From Xylaria sp. FL1777 (lineage: Eukaryota > Ascomycota > Sordariomycetes > Xylariales > Xylariaceae): a stretch of 62,174 nucleotides of DNA. The number at the start of each line of letters is the position of its first letter. The stretch's first letter is position 1. Below the pieces are notes generated by a model. The model saw only the letters and a program-made list of their open reading frames with translations. It was not told the DNA's origin and ran no database searches. The position numbers and the translations under genes were made by a program. The stretch is from assembly GCA_022578965.1 (NCBI GenBank), contig MU400738.1:1-62174 (forward strand), given 5' to 3'. Shown piece after piece: positions 48,301 through 61,074 of this stretch.

Positions 48301-49794
48301 TTAAAAAAGTTCTAAAAATATAACGGTTTTTTAAAGTATAAATATTATTATTATTACTTTAGTTGTTTATGTATTTTTAGTTTTAGTATTAGCTATAATT
48401 TTTATTATTATTGCTTTTATAGTATTAGTTTTAGCTTTTATAGCTATTATTGCTTTTATAAAATCTTTAGTTATTATTATTATAGCTATTATTATAATTA
48501 TTGCTTTTGCAAAAATAGTTTTAACTATTAAAACTAGTATTGTTATTTTTGTAGCTAATATTAATATATTAATTATTAGTTTAGTTTTGCTTAATATTTA
48601 AGGTTAATTTACTAGTAATTTAAGTAACGTTTAACTTTAGTTTTTTTTTATTATAGTTTAAGCGTTATTTTTTAGTTATTAGTTTTTAGCGTTATTATAT
48701 AGTATTAACTATGTTAGCTTATATAGTTAGCAATAAGTTATAGTAGTTTATTAGCTTTTATTAAAGTAGTATACCTAGTTTTTAATAATATAATAAAGCT
48801 TTTTTGCTTTTATTTTAGCAAACATTTTAAAATTTAATGCTAGCAAAATATTAATTAAACAGTTTTAAGTTCTAGTTAGCTTGTTAATTTACTTGTTTTA
48901 ATTATATGTTTATGCTAGCTTATAAAAAAGCAAACTACTTAAACAAAGTTTTAGTTTAATTTAAAAATACCTTTTAGTTAGTTTTAAATTGTTTTTTTTT
49001 TAAAGTTAATAACTTTTGCAATGCTAATTAATAAGCATTTTTATAGTTTTAGTTTATATTGCTATACGTATATAAAATTTTGTTTTTATTACAACAGAAT
49101 TTCTAATTAGCTCTTTTAAAAATAGTTTAAAGTTTTTTTACTTACTTTAGCTAGCATTAATAAATAAATTTTATGCTAAAAAAATTATAATTAAACTTTA
49201 ATAGTTAGTTAAAATTAGCATTTTTAAATAAGTAGCGCTAATAGTAGTATAAGCAATTTTAACGTAATTAATATTTAGGTTTTTTTTAATTATGCTTTTT
49301 ATTAAAGCTAAAAAATAAAAGGTTATTATTATTATTAAGATCTTTATGTTTTTGTTTTTAACTTAAGTTGCAGAATTATTTTTTAAGGTTTAAAAAGTTC
49401 TTCTGTTTTTTTAAAAATGTTATTTTTTAGTTCTTTTATTTATTTAATTATAAAGTAAAAATAATACAAGCTATTTTTAATTTTAAAGCAACTTGTTTGC
49501 TTTTATTTTTTTGCTGCATAACTTGCTGCTTTAGCTTTTTAATTTTAGCTAAAAGCTATGCAATTTATATTTATAACAGTTAAGTATTAGCACTTAAAGC
49601 ACTAAATAATTGTTGTTTGCTTAAATTTAATTTTAAAGATAATTTGTGCTAAGTTTGTTTTTAGTTTATTATTAAAGTTTATTCCGAAAAAAAGCTATTA
49701 AAAATAGCACTAGCTTATATAGTTAGTTAATGTTTAGCTATTCTGTAGTATAACAAAGTATTATAAGTAACCTTATTTTAAAAAGCTTTAAAAT
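42323..49794. other. Interior of the LTR element, RIP-degraded
   Basis: No legible polyprotein. Observations: a pyrimidine tract at about 42579-42618; an (AAAAAT)n run at about 43015-43045; a possible N/K/S-rich plus-strand reading near 42840-43200; triplet-rich sequence (att, gct, gtt) at 48044-48600 that gives open I/V/A frames on both strands and is probably a decayed low-complexity repeat. The open frames 42522-42734 and 48044-48265 are not convincing genes. Confidence 0.5.
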
Positions 49795-49988
49795 TGTTAT
49801 AAAAAGTATAAAGCATTAAAAGTTAAATATAATAGTTAATATATCTCTAGTTTTATAGTAAGTATTTAATAAAACTAAAGCTTAAAAAAGAAAGGAAACT
49901 CCTATGAAATAGGTATAGAAAAGATATCCTATATATACATATAACTTATAACATGTGCTAAGGTACCTAAGTAGCCTAGTTATAACAC
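49795..49988. repeat. Right LTR (194 bp)
   Basis: Starts tgttataaaaagtataaagc and ends agttataaca. Keeps the canonical TG...CA ends and the 8-bp terminal inverted repeat TGTTATAA/TTATAACA intact. It is followed by the CTTTA duplication and then R2 sequence. Confidence 0.9.
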
Positions 49989-52900
49989 TTTATTAGTTTT
50001 GCTTTAGTTTTAAGTTTTACTATAATTACTTATAATTATTAAAATTATAACTATTGTTTGTTTTTAGCTTTATATTATTTATAACATTTATTTTGTTTTT
50101 TTTTTTGTTAGTTTTACTGTTATTAGTTAGCGTTTTTACTAGTTTACGCTATATAGCTAGCTTTATATTTAACCCTTTATATAATACTATATATTTTATA
50201 AAAATCTTTTTTGCTAACATGCTTATTTAGTATAATAACTTAAATGCTAATATTAAGCTATTAGCTTTTAAGTTTTTTAGTTTAAGCTATGCTAATAAAT
50301 TAACAAAAAAAAATAGTAGTTTTATAGCATTAAAAAATATGCTAAAACAAAATATACGCAATTAAAAAAACATAGTAAGTTATTTAATAAGTATATAAAA
50401 AAGCTGTTTAAAAAACATATATAAAAAACTTTTGCTGCAATAATTAAATAAATACTAAAGCATAGCATTAAAGCTAAAATAAAAAGCATTACGTTTTTAT
50501 TGCATAAATATTATAGCATATTAATATATATTATAGCATGTTTATATTGCAGCATTATAAACCTAATTAAATAATAATAACAAATATATTAATATAATAA
50601 CTACTAAAGCTTTTTTAAATAAATAATTTATATTATTATATAATAGCTTTTTTTTTATTATATTATAGTATAATAGCTTTAAGTAGTTATATTTAAAACT
50701 AAAAAAATCTAACTATATAGCAACACGCTTAAATAATTAAATATAAAAAAACTTAGTTTTTTTGAAGTTTAGCATAACAAAAATATAAAAGCTAATATAT
50801 GTTTAATAATAATTAAACTAGTTATTAAAAAACAAGCATATAATATTTTTGCTAATAAATATAACAAGCTAAGCTTTTTAAACTTTATAATACTAAAAAG
50901 CAAAGCTTTTATTTAATTAATTAGTATAATTATTTAAAGCGTTAAGCATTAATATTATATATATAAACTAGCTTTAGCGTTTATTTATATTATAATTACT
51001 AAAGTTATAAGTTTTTGTTTTTAGTTTTTGCTATTATATAAAAGCAAAAAATAAAAAATTAGCGTTATTAAATAGTACTATTTTTTTTGCTTAAAAGCTT
51101 TTAACTTTAGTTTTGCTTAAAGCAATAAAAACTTAAAAATAAATATAATAAACATTAAATAAGCTAAAAAATTAAAAGTAGCTTTATATATAGTTTAGCT
51201 AGCTTTTATATAAAATATTGTATTATTTTTAGTAAAAAAGCTTAAGCTTTTTAAAATATAGCTTATAAACTTTAAAAAACTTCAGGTTATATATATAAAC
51301 AATTAATTATAGTATAAACTTAAAGATTTTGCTGCATAGTAGCTATACTTTATAATATTTAGCAGAAATAATAGCATAATTAACAATATTTTAAAAGTTT
51401 TTTAGTAGCGTTATTTTAAATTGCTTATTTATATTAAGTATACTTTGCGTTATATTTTGCTAGATTATTTTTAATTAATTTTAACGCTTAAAAAAAAATA
51501 GAAAAAGCTGCTTTAAAACATAATTTATAAGTTAAAAAATATGCTATTTAAATATATTGTTTAGCACTTATAGTATACTATACTTTTATACTACGTTTTT
51601 TAAGCTAAGCTTTTATAATAGCTTTTTTAACTTGTTAGTTATGTAATAATTTTAAATAATATATTATAGCTATAATATTTAAAAAAAAACACTATTAATG
51701 TAAGTTTGCTTAAAAAAAATAAGCAATACTTAGTTAATAAGCATATATTTAGCATACTTAATAATAATAAACTGCTTTAATAATACATTACTATTAAGCA
51801 GTATAAATATTGCTAGCTTTTTAATAAGCTTAATAAAGCAAATAGTATAAACAAGCAAAAAATTATTTAGCTAACATATTAAAATAAAAAAAAAAAAGTT
51901 ATAAATAATAAAATTAATTAATAAAAACAAGCAAATAGTTTATTAAAAAAGCAGTTTATAAAAGTTTATAGTAATTATAATATAAAACTAAAGCATATAA
52001 TATTTATAGCATATATTATAATAAAGCAGCATAAAAACATTAAATAAAATAAATAATATATAGTATAGCTAGCTTTTATAAAACTAAAAAGCGTTAAAAA
52101 AAAAAAAATTAAGTAGTATTGCTTTTTGCATTAATAAGTAAGCTTTGCTTTAATAATATTATTTTAGTAAATTTAAGCTAAAAAACAACAAGTTAAACTA
52201 TAATAAATTAAAAAAATAAAATCTTTTTATAAGTATTTATATATACTACTTATAAAAATTATATAATTTAACTTAATATAAAGCTATTTTTTTAATTTAA
52301 AAGCTAATTAGCATAGTTTTTATTATTTTTAGCTTTTTTATATTTTAAAACAAGTATTACAAATAAAAAATTTAATAATATTTTTAAAATAAGCTATTAT
52401 TATTATATGCTTTTTTAGCTAAGCATGCTAACTTATAAAGCAAAGTATATAAAAGTATTATATTATTAGTTAAATAAAAAAGTTTAATAATATAAAGCAT
52501 GTTTTAAAAAGCAAAGTTAACTTATATAGCATTAAAGTAAAAATGCTACTAGTTTATTATTAAAAAATAGTTTATATAAAATTTCTATAAAGCATTTTTT
52601 ATTAAGTAGCTTATAATTATATTTTTAATATTATGTTTTTATAAAAAAAAATAAAGCTAATAAAATAGCTAAATAAATATTAGTTATATAAAGTTTTAAA
52701 GTAATTTTAAAACAGTTTTATATATTTATATAAAATAGCATATTATAATTAAATATATTAAAAAAAGCTAAAGCTTTTTATTAAAGCTTGCTAAATGCTT
52801 GCTTTTGCTTTAGTTTAAGCAAAACTAATAAAGTACTAAGCAATAATTGCAAATAAACAAAAAGCATGCAAAATAAGTAGCATATAGTTTTTTACGAACT

Positions 52901-53051
52901 ATTTTTATATTTTAAATAGCAAATAAATAGTTTAATGTTTAAAAATTAAAAAAAAATAAAAAAAAAACAAAATAAATAGTATTATTAAAACTATATTTAA
53001 AAAAGTTAAGCTGCAAATTTTAAGTTTTATAAAGTTTTATTAAGTTAAAAA
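49989..53051 (+). mobile_element. R2 copy B, second segment
   Basis: Matches R2 copy A from about 24654 to 27720. Begins with the right CTTTA target duplication of the LTR element and ends with taagttaaaaa (53041-53051), the left target duplication of LINE B. Differences from copy A are mainly C-to-T and G-to-A, with copy B the more AT-rich (for example copy A tgctaaagcagaata, copy B tgctaaaacaaaata). Confidence 0.88.
53041..53051. repeat. Target-site duplication of LINE B, left
   Basis: taagttaaaaa, repeated at 58194-58204 and present once in R2 copy A at 27710-27720. It may extend two or three bases upstream if a C-to-T change is allowed. Confidence 0.85.
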
Positions 53052-56000
53052 CCTTTTTTAAATTCTTTATACTTAATTATAACTTTGTAAGTTTAAGCTT
53101 AATTATTAAATAATTAAGATTGCTAAAATTAGCATAGCGATTTTTATTTATTAAGTAAGTTGTACTTTATTTGCGGAGTACAAATATAATAAAAAACGAA
53201 AAAATAGTATTAAATAATTTATTTGTTAAAAATGCAATTAATGTGCTATTAAAACTTACTAGCAATATAACTATAAAGCAGTAGCGTTTTAATAAAAAAG
53301 GTAAAGCTAACGGATTTTTTAGTATGTAAAAAATAGTTAATAAAATTGTAAAACTAGTATTATAGCTGCTAATAAAAAAAAAAAATAGCAAAAGAAATCT
53401 TTCTTTAAAAAAATATAAAAAAAGCATAAATAACGCATATATTAAAAAAAGCCTAAAAAAGCTAGCAAAGCATAAAGCTTAATAATAAAAACAATTTTAA
53501 TATATTTATAACTTGCTATAACTTAAATGCTACTATAAAAGCTCACTAAAAAAGCATTAAAAATATTGTTTAAAAGCTTTTTTAATAAACTTTATTAAAC
53601 GTAAATATGCTAAAATTTTAAATATAAGTTATAGCTTTATAGCTAGCTTGCAATAATAAAGCAATGCTATTTAAGCAAAACAAAAAAATACTAATTAAAG
53701 TTAAAAAATAAGCTAATAACTTTAAAAACAAAATATTAGCTAATATTATTAAAGCAGTAAATATAGCGCTTATAAATAACAATATAATTAGCGCTAAAAA
53801 GCTATATAATAAAAACATAGTAATTACTTTTAAAGAAGCAGTGCTTTAAAAAGCTAAAAAAAAGAAATAAATTATAAAAGCCTTTAAAGAAAAGTTAAAA
53901 ATACAACAAAAAAAAGCAGCGCTAATAATAAAAAGCGTTTTAATAAAACAAGTTAAAGCAATATACTTAAATAAAAACTTATTATAGCTATTATATAGTA
54001 AACATTTTAAAGTTATAAAATACAAAAAAATGCTATTTAAAAACGCAAAAGCTAAATTTATGTTAATATTATTATATATAAATAGTGTTATAATAACTAA
54101 AACAATATGCAAAAACGGCTTTTTATAAAAAGCTTAGCTATTTAATTGCAAATTTTTTACTATAAAGCTTAAAATTATGCAGTGCTTTAATTGCTATAAA
54201 TATAGTTATATAGCTAAATATTGCTGCAAAAACTTAAAATATAGCTATTATTTAGCTTTAAAGCACTAAAAAAGTAAAAAAAGCTACTTAGTAAAAATGC
54301 AAAAAGCAAAGCAAAAATACATAAATTATAAAAAAGCATATATAGCATAAAATAAAGCTTGCTAAAAAAAAGTTAAATAAAAAAACAAAATAAAAGCAGC
54401 ATATATATTATAACTTAAAAGCTTTTAAAGTGCTAAAAAAGCAGTAATAATAAGCAAAAAAATAAATAAAAATAGTTTAAAAATATTAATAACGTTAGTA
54501 TTTATAAAGCTAAATAAAAAAAACTTACTAATAAAAAAACAGCAAACTAATAATATAAACAAAAACTTATTTCTATTAATTTAATAATATATAATATTGC
54601 TTTTTAAAACATTGCAAGATTTAAAAGCAATATAGCATATATACTATAAAATAATAGCTTTAATTATATAATAGTTTAAAAGCTAATAATTAATAAACAT
54701 AGCAATATATATTGCTTTAATAGTAATAATTATTAAGTTGTTTAATTAAAAAGTAAAGCTGCGCGATATATAAATAAAAAAATTATAATAAAAACGCTAG
54801 CAAAAAATACTAATAAAAATTAAATAAAGGTTATAATAAGCAGCAATAATTTAGCAGTATTTTTATAGTTAATATATTTGCTAAATTAAAAAAAAATAGT
54901 TTAGCATAGTTTAATTTAAAAAATATATAAAGCAAGCAAGCTAAAAAAATATTATATATTTATAAATAACTTTAATTTTTATTATTTACTATAAAACTTA
55001 AAAAGTAAAAAAAGCTAAAAAGCAAATAAACTGCTTAAGTTTATTATATAATAAGATTTTATGCTAGCTACTCTTTAAAAAAAAGTAATTAAAACAAAGC
55101 ACAAATAAAAAAGCTTAATAATAAACCTAATATAAATATTTAGCAATTTAATTATTACTTATTAAAAGGACTTAAAGTAGCTAAGTTTTAATTATAAAGC
55201 ATTAAAAGTTATAATTAATTTAAAAGCAGCTTTATAAAAATACTTAAAAAAAACAAAAAAATAAAACTAGCCTAAATTAAATAAAAATAAAACAGCTATA
55301 AAAACAAAAGCTATTATTATAAAAATATATATGCTATATATATTTAGTAAGCTAAATAATGTTTTTAACCTTTTAATTTAGCAACTAGTAAAAATAGCAA
55401 ATAAAACAACGCTTAAAAAAACTATAAAAAAAACCACTAAATATTACTTTAGTAGTTTTTAGAAGTAATTAAAACAAAAAAAAAAGCAAAACAAACGTAC
55501 TGCAGGTTTTAAAGCAAAAGAACTAAAGCAGTATAGCAAGCTTTTTAAAAAAAAAAAAGCCTTTAGTAATAAAATAAAAAAAGCATAAAAGTGCAGCTAA
55601 AAATAAGCATTTATAAAAATATTTAAAAATTTTAAGTTATTATAAAGCTTAATTAAATAAGCAAAGTTTGCTTATAAGCTAGCTTTAAAAGTTACTATAA
55701 TTTTACTACTAAAACAAACAAAAAGTAAGCTGTTTTTTATTAATATTTTTAAAAAAAAAATAGCTTTACTAGCAAAACGCTTTTTTTTGCATTATTAGCA
55801 AACTTATTTAATATACTTAAAAAAAACTTAATTTATAATAGCTACTAAAAGTTTATAATTAATGTTAATACAAAAAAAAACATAATATTATTAATATAAA
55901 AATTAATACTATAAAAAGCGCTAAAAAACAACTTATTACTTAATAGCTTTTTTAAAGCTTATAAACCTGCTTTAGCAAAAAAAATAGCAATATTATATAT

Positions 56001-58193
56001 TGCTAGCTTTTTATTAAAGTATTACTTAATATAATTTAAGCAAACAAAAGTAATAATTATATTTAAACTTAAAAAGTTAAAAAAAACTAAAAAAATAGCT
56101 AAAAAGTAGCACTTTATTATGCTTATTTATATAATAAAAAAAGTGCTAAAAAAAAGCTATATTACTATATAATAAAAATAGCTAAATAAAAAGGTTTTTT
56201 GCTAAACAACTAAATAAATAATAAATAAAACAAGTTAATAAACGTAATTATTAAACTAGTATTAAAAACAGTAAAAAAAGCAATTAGCAAAAAAAGCATA
56301 GTATTTTTACTATAGTTAAATATTACAAAAACTTTTAATATTATTAATAAAAAAAAAATAATATATATTTTGCAATAAAAAGGCTTTTTTTTTTAAATAA
56401 TTATATAAGTAGATTTTTTTATATTAAATTATATAATGTATTTTTGCTTTAATAAAGCAATATTTTAGCTAATAATGCTAAAAGCTAAAGTTTTTTAAAA
56501 GTTTTTACTTTTATTTTATTTTTATTTTTTTGTATATTTTAATACTTTATAATAACTTTGCTATATACTAAAAGCTAATAATAGTTAGTTTTATTAATAA
56601 TACTAACTTTATTACAGCAGATTTAAATATAAAGCAAAACTGCAAAGCTTTAAAAGCAATATAAAAAACGTATAAAAGCTAAGCAAAATAATATAAAATA
56701 AAGTTTATACTATAAAAAAGTAAATTAATGCATTTTTTTAGCAATAAAATAGCGCTTATATAAATAATATATTTTTTTAACGTAATAGTATATTTAAAAA
56801 ACAGCGCAAAGTTTTTAAAAGTATAGTTTAATAAAAATATAAAATAAAAAAAATACTTAATAAAGCTTAAAAAAAAACTAAGCATTTAGTTATATATAAT
56901 AATTAAGCTGCAAAACTTTATATAAAATAATAATATAACAAAAGCAAAATAAATATATATTATAATAGTATAAAGCACTTTAGTTTATAGTATAGCAACT
57001 TAATATAAAAACTTTAAAAAAAATAAAGCAAAAAGTATTGCTAACTTACTAGTAATAATTTAAAATAAATAGTTTAAATATATAGCTAAAGCTTTTAAAG
57101 TAATTAAAACAAAATACTTAAAAACTAAAATAAAAATTCTTTTTATTAATTTATATTTTAGCAGTAAAACAGTAGTTTATAAATATTATATAAAAAGCTT
57201 AGTAATTAAAAAGTTAATTTAAAAAGCAACAAAAAAAATTAGAACTTTTATTTAAAACATAACAGCTTAAAAAGCTAAAAACTAAACAAAAAGCAAGCTT
57301 ATAAGCAATAATAAAAGTATAGCTAAAAAAAATTTAACGCTAGCTTTAAACTTTTAGCAAAAAAAATAATTAAAAAAAAAAAAACTTAAAATTATACTAA
57401 AAAAAAAAATAAATAAGCAAATAAAGCTAAACTAAAACAAGCAGCAATTATTTAATAATAGTTAAACAAAAGCTTAGCAAAAATAAAGCTTTTAAAAAGT
57501 ATAGCAAATTATTAAAGCATAAAATAACTATAGTAATGCAAATATACATTAAAAAAATAAAGCTAAAGGCGTTTTTATATAAAAAAAAAGTTTTAAGCTT
57601 TTTTATGCTTTTTTATAAATGCATAAAAAAAGAAAAAACTTTTTAGCATATAGTTTTATGTTATAACTTGCTAAAAAACAAAAAAAAAGTAGCTATAAAA
57701 AAGCTTTGCAGCTAAGCTATTATAAATTAATAAAAACTTATAACTAGCTATAAAAAAGCTTAAAGCTGCAAATAATATTATAAAGTAGCTATTTGCTATT
57801 AATAAAATAGTAATATATAATAAAGCAGTTAAAATAAAAAGAAATAAAGAAAAAAAAAAAAAGGCAAAAAATAAGAAAAAAACTAGCAAAAAAAGCAAAA
57901 GCGCTTTTTTAAAAGTCCTAAAAAACAAAAAAAAAGCTTTTATATGCTTTTTAAAAAAACAAAAGGTTTAAAAGCTTTAAAAAAAGTCTTTTTGCTTTTT
58001 AACTATTATTTTCTATTTAGCAAGCTAATTAATAAAAACTAGTTATTATAAAGTAAAAAAACTTTAAAGTAGCAGCATAAATATTATTACATAAGGTTTT
58101 TATCCGGCTTTTTGTACGGTTTTACTTATAGGTACACAAGTAAAAAAACCGCGCTATAAAGCAGTACAGCAGGTTATTAATAATATAATATAC
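53052..58193 (+). mobile_element. Tad/I-like LINE retrotransposon, copy B (full length)
   Basis: Second full-length copy of the LINE at 34234-39377, here on the plus strand and nested in R2 copy B. The 5' end is ccttttttaaattctttata. The 3' end is acagcaggttattaataata plus an imperfect TAA tail to 58193. The target duplication of 11-14 bp and the empty site in R2 copy A prove insertion in this orientation. The 3' terminal 100 bases keep gccggctttttgtacgg-like G+C-rich words on the minus strand, as in copy A, while the body is heavily mutated. Confidence 0.92.
53225..57730 (+). pseudogene. LINE copy B coding region: endonuclease and reverse transcriptase, RIP-inactivated
   Basis: Same motifs as copy A, on the plus strand. 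QEP is taa-aag-cta at 54677-54685. GDFN...HH.LW reads INNFNFYYLL-stop at 54962-54994, in frame with QEP (288 bases apart). VPQGSP reads V-F-stop-K-F at about 56490-56504. The RT active site FADDTN reads FINNTNFITADLNIKQNCK starting at 56590, where the two catalytic aspartates have become asparagine by G-to-A. The distance between the GDFN and FADD motifs is 7 bases less than in copy A, so this copy also carries frame-shifting indels. The minus-strand open frames (53167-53427, 53618-53818, 53846-54112, 56679-56885, 57671-57928) are antisense shadows with counterparts in copy A. Confidence 0.88.
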
Positions 58194-58204
58194 TAAGTTA
58201 AAAA
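58194..58204. repeat. Target-site duplication of LINE B, right
   Basis: taagttaaaaa, following the TAA-type tail. It keeps the preceding C (ctaag) that is mutated in the left copy. Confidence 0.85.
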
Positions 58205-60235
58205 TATAGTATAAATTTTAAAAAAAGTAAATTAAAAAAAAAGTAAATAACTTAAATTTAATATTGCTAAAAAAAATGTAATAAAAAAACAAAGCTAAAT
58301 AATATAACTATTAATATTATATTAATAAGTAATATATATTTATTAGTAAATATTATAATAAAAAGCTTTAATAAACAAAAAAAAAAACGTAAGTTTATTA
58401 GCATTAAAAAAAGTATGCTAAAAAAAAATTTATAGTATTTTTAGCTTAGCATAAAATAAAAAAAGGTTAATAAAATTATTTTGTTTTAAAAAATTAATAT
58501 AAAAAGCTAAAAAGCTTTATATAAAATAATTAGTTATATGTTTTAATATATAGCTAGCTATATTTATTACTTTATTTATAGGAAAAAATTAGTATTATAA
58601 ATCCAAAAATAAAAATAAAAACTATAAAAAAAAAAAATAGCCTATAAAAAACTAATTACTTTAAAACTAAAAAAAACAAAAAAAAAGAGCTTTTAAAAAA
58701 CAAAATATTTTAAAACTTATAGTTTTTTTAAAAACTCTAGGTTTTAAAATATTTCGTTTTTTAAAAGCTATTCTAAAAATATAAGCAAGCTAACAATATA
58801 AACAAAAATAAAAAAAAAACAAAAAAAAACAAAAAATAAAGCATACTATAGTTGCATTAATAAAAATAAAAGTGCAAAATTTGTTTTTATATATAATAAC
58901 GCGCATTATTAAATAAAAAAAAAACTATTAGCTAAGCTAATTATAATAAACTAGTAGTAAAAAAAAAAAACAAAAGTAAAAAAATAATACTTATTAAAAA
59001 TAAAAGCCTTACTAGTAATAAAAACAAAGAAATTTTGCTATAATAAAGTAAAAAAAAAATTAAGCAATAAAGCAATAAGCTTATTTAAAATATAAAGCGT
59101 AAAAAACAAAAAAAAAATCAAAAAAAAAAAATTAATTAGTTTTAAAGCGTTTAAAATAGTATTATTATTTTTATTGCTATTAAAAAAGCTTAAGTTACTA
59201 GAACTAAAAAAACTTTAAAATTAAAAACAAGCAAAAAAAACAAAAAGAAAAAAAAGTTCTAGTTTAAGCAGTTTAAAATTTATAGCATTATTATTGTTTA
59301 AATTTAAAAAAGCAAAGCTATTTATATATAGCAGTTTTAAAAATTACTTAAATAAAGAAATAAAAAGTAGCAATAGCACTTAAAAATAAATAAAAAAAAG
59401 TTAAGTAATTAAAAATAAAACATTTATAAAAAAAAAAAAAAAATAAGCAAAATTAGCTATAAATAAAATAATAGTAATATAAAAGCAAATTAAAAGTTAA
59501 AAGCAATAAAATAAAAGCATAAAAGTATATAAGTACTAAAGTATTTTTATTAAAAAACAAGTTAAAAAAAAATATAAAATTAACTAAAAAATTAAGCAGC
59601 TTTTTATTTTAGTTTAATAATTTGTTATGCTTAAGCTTTTTTGCGTTTTTGCTAATTATATTTAATAGCTAATAAAAGCATAATAATTAAGCTACAAAAA
59701 AAATAGTAAAGTAAGCAAAAATAGCAATATAACAAATAAAAATACTAGAAAAAAGCAAGCAAAAATAGTAATACAACAAATAAAAGCGTTAAAAAAAAGC
59801 TAAAAAAGCGCTAAATAAGCACTAAACAAGCATTAAAAAATAAGCTTAATAATAACGTATAACTTAAGAAAAAACAAGCTATAATAAAAATACAAATATA
59901 ATAAAAACAAAAAAAAAAAAAAAAAAAAAAAGCAATAATAACAAGTAATAAAATTTATAAACGAATTTTCATAATATGCATTAAAAGAGTTATAGTATTG
60001 CAAAAAAGTTAATACGCAAAAAATTAAATATATTAAGCAGCAAAAAAAAAATAATTAGCTTTAAATAAAGCAATGCAAAAGTACTATTATACTAAGCTAG
60101 CAAATTGCAAAAATAAAAGCACGCAAAGCTAACAAATAATTAAGCATAAAAGCTATTAGTAAAAAAATCAATAAAAATTTTCACTAAGTTAAACGCATAA
60201 ATATACTACTAACCTTAACCTAAGAAACAAAAAAA
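58205..60235 (+). mobile_element. R2 copy B, third segment
   Basis: Matches R2 copy A from 27721 to about 29762. It contains the mutated counterparts of the 80-bp palindrome (58689-58768), the 44-bp tandem (about 59710-59800) and the telomere-like motif (about 60210-60222). Unlike copy A it is not followed by R1. Confidence 0.88.
58689..58768. repeat. Palindrome of R2 copy B
   Basis: Counterpart of 28209-28288. The arms still pair for most of their length, but several G/A and C/T changes (actctaggtt versus acttatagtt) have weakened it. Confidence 0.75.
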
Positions 60236-61074
60236 TAATTATTATATATATATATAGTACTTAAGTTATAAGTAATATGCTTTAAGTTAAGCTATATATT
60301 TATTAATTTAAATATTAAAACATTAGTTAATTAGCTATTATATATATAACTTTGTTTAGTTATTTTATTTAGTTGTTTTAAAATAAACTTATAGCTAATA
60401 TATATTTTAAATTAAGCAAAAGTATTAATTACTTAAGTTTATGTTTTATTACTATAAAAATAAATGCTAATAAATTGCTATAAAAAATTATTTGTTAAAA
60501 ATACATATATATTTAATAATAAAGCTATAATTATATATGCTTTAATAATATAAAAAAACGGTATATTAGCTTTAGTTATGTTATAAAATTTACACTTAGT
60601 TTGCTAATTTATAAAAATACCTAGAAAAAAAGCAGCAAAACATAAAAATATGTTTTAAATTTAAAACTAAAAAAAACAAAGTAACTTTTTAATTTATTAT
60701 ATATTATAAACATTTTTAACTTAGTAAAGCTTTTTACTAAAAGCTTTAAATGCTTTAAAATTAAATTTAGTAAAAGCTAGTTATTTAAATAAAATAAAAA
60801 GCTTGTTTTAAAATGCAAAAATATTAGTAATATTATAACTTATATTATTTTTTTTGAATTTTATCTAAATATTAGCTTTTTAAAAACACTATTAAACTTT
60901 AGGGTTTTTTAATATATTAATTATTTTGCGCATTTATAGCTTTAATTAATTATTAGTTATAGTTCGTAATAAAAGCTATTTTTTTAAAAACTAACAAAAA
61001 TTATAGCTTTAATTATAATTGCAATATTAGTACTTTTGCGTATTTATTATAATTTATTATTAGCGTACTATTAC
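60236..61074. other. Unassigned AT-rich spacer between R2 copy B and the right R3 arm
   Basis: About 840 bp without a partner elsewhere in the window and without a readable gene. If the R3 arms bound one element, this is part of its interior. Confidence 0.45.

Larger units (their letters stand above)
42130..49988. mobile_element. LTR retrotransposon inserted in R2 copy B
   Basis: A 7.86-kb element bounded by 193- and 194-bp direct repeats and a perfect 5-bp target duplication CTTTA (42125-42129 and 49989-49993). LTR ends are TGTTATAA...TTATAACA. R2 copy A shows the uninterrupted site at 24654-24658. The 7.5-kb interior (42323-49794) is RIP-degraded; I could not find an RT, integrase or protease motif that I trust, so Ty1/copia or Ty3/gypsy is undecided. 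An A13 run on the minus strand immediately inside the left LTR (about 42326-42339) could be a decayed polypurine tract. If so, transcription would run on the minus strand, which agrees with an A-rich minus strand near 48.0-49.7 kb. Confidence 0.88.

Noticed and set aside
56461..56480. Possible RT active site (tta-gct-aat-aat) in LINE B
   Set aside because: Copy A does not support a DD pair at this place, and the true FADDTN context is found about 110 bases downstream, after the VPQGSP motif.
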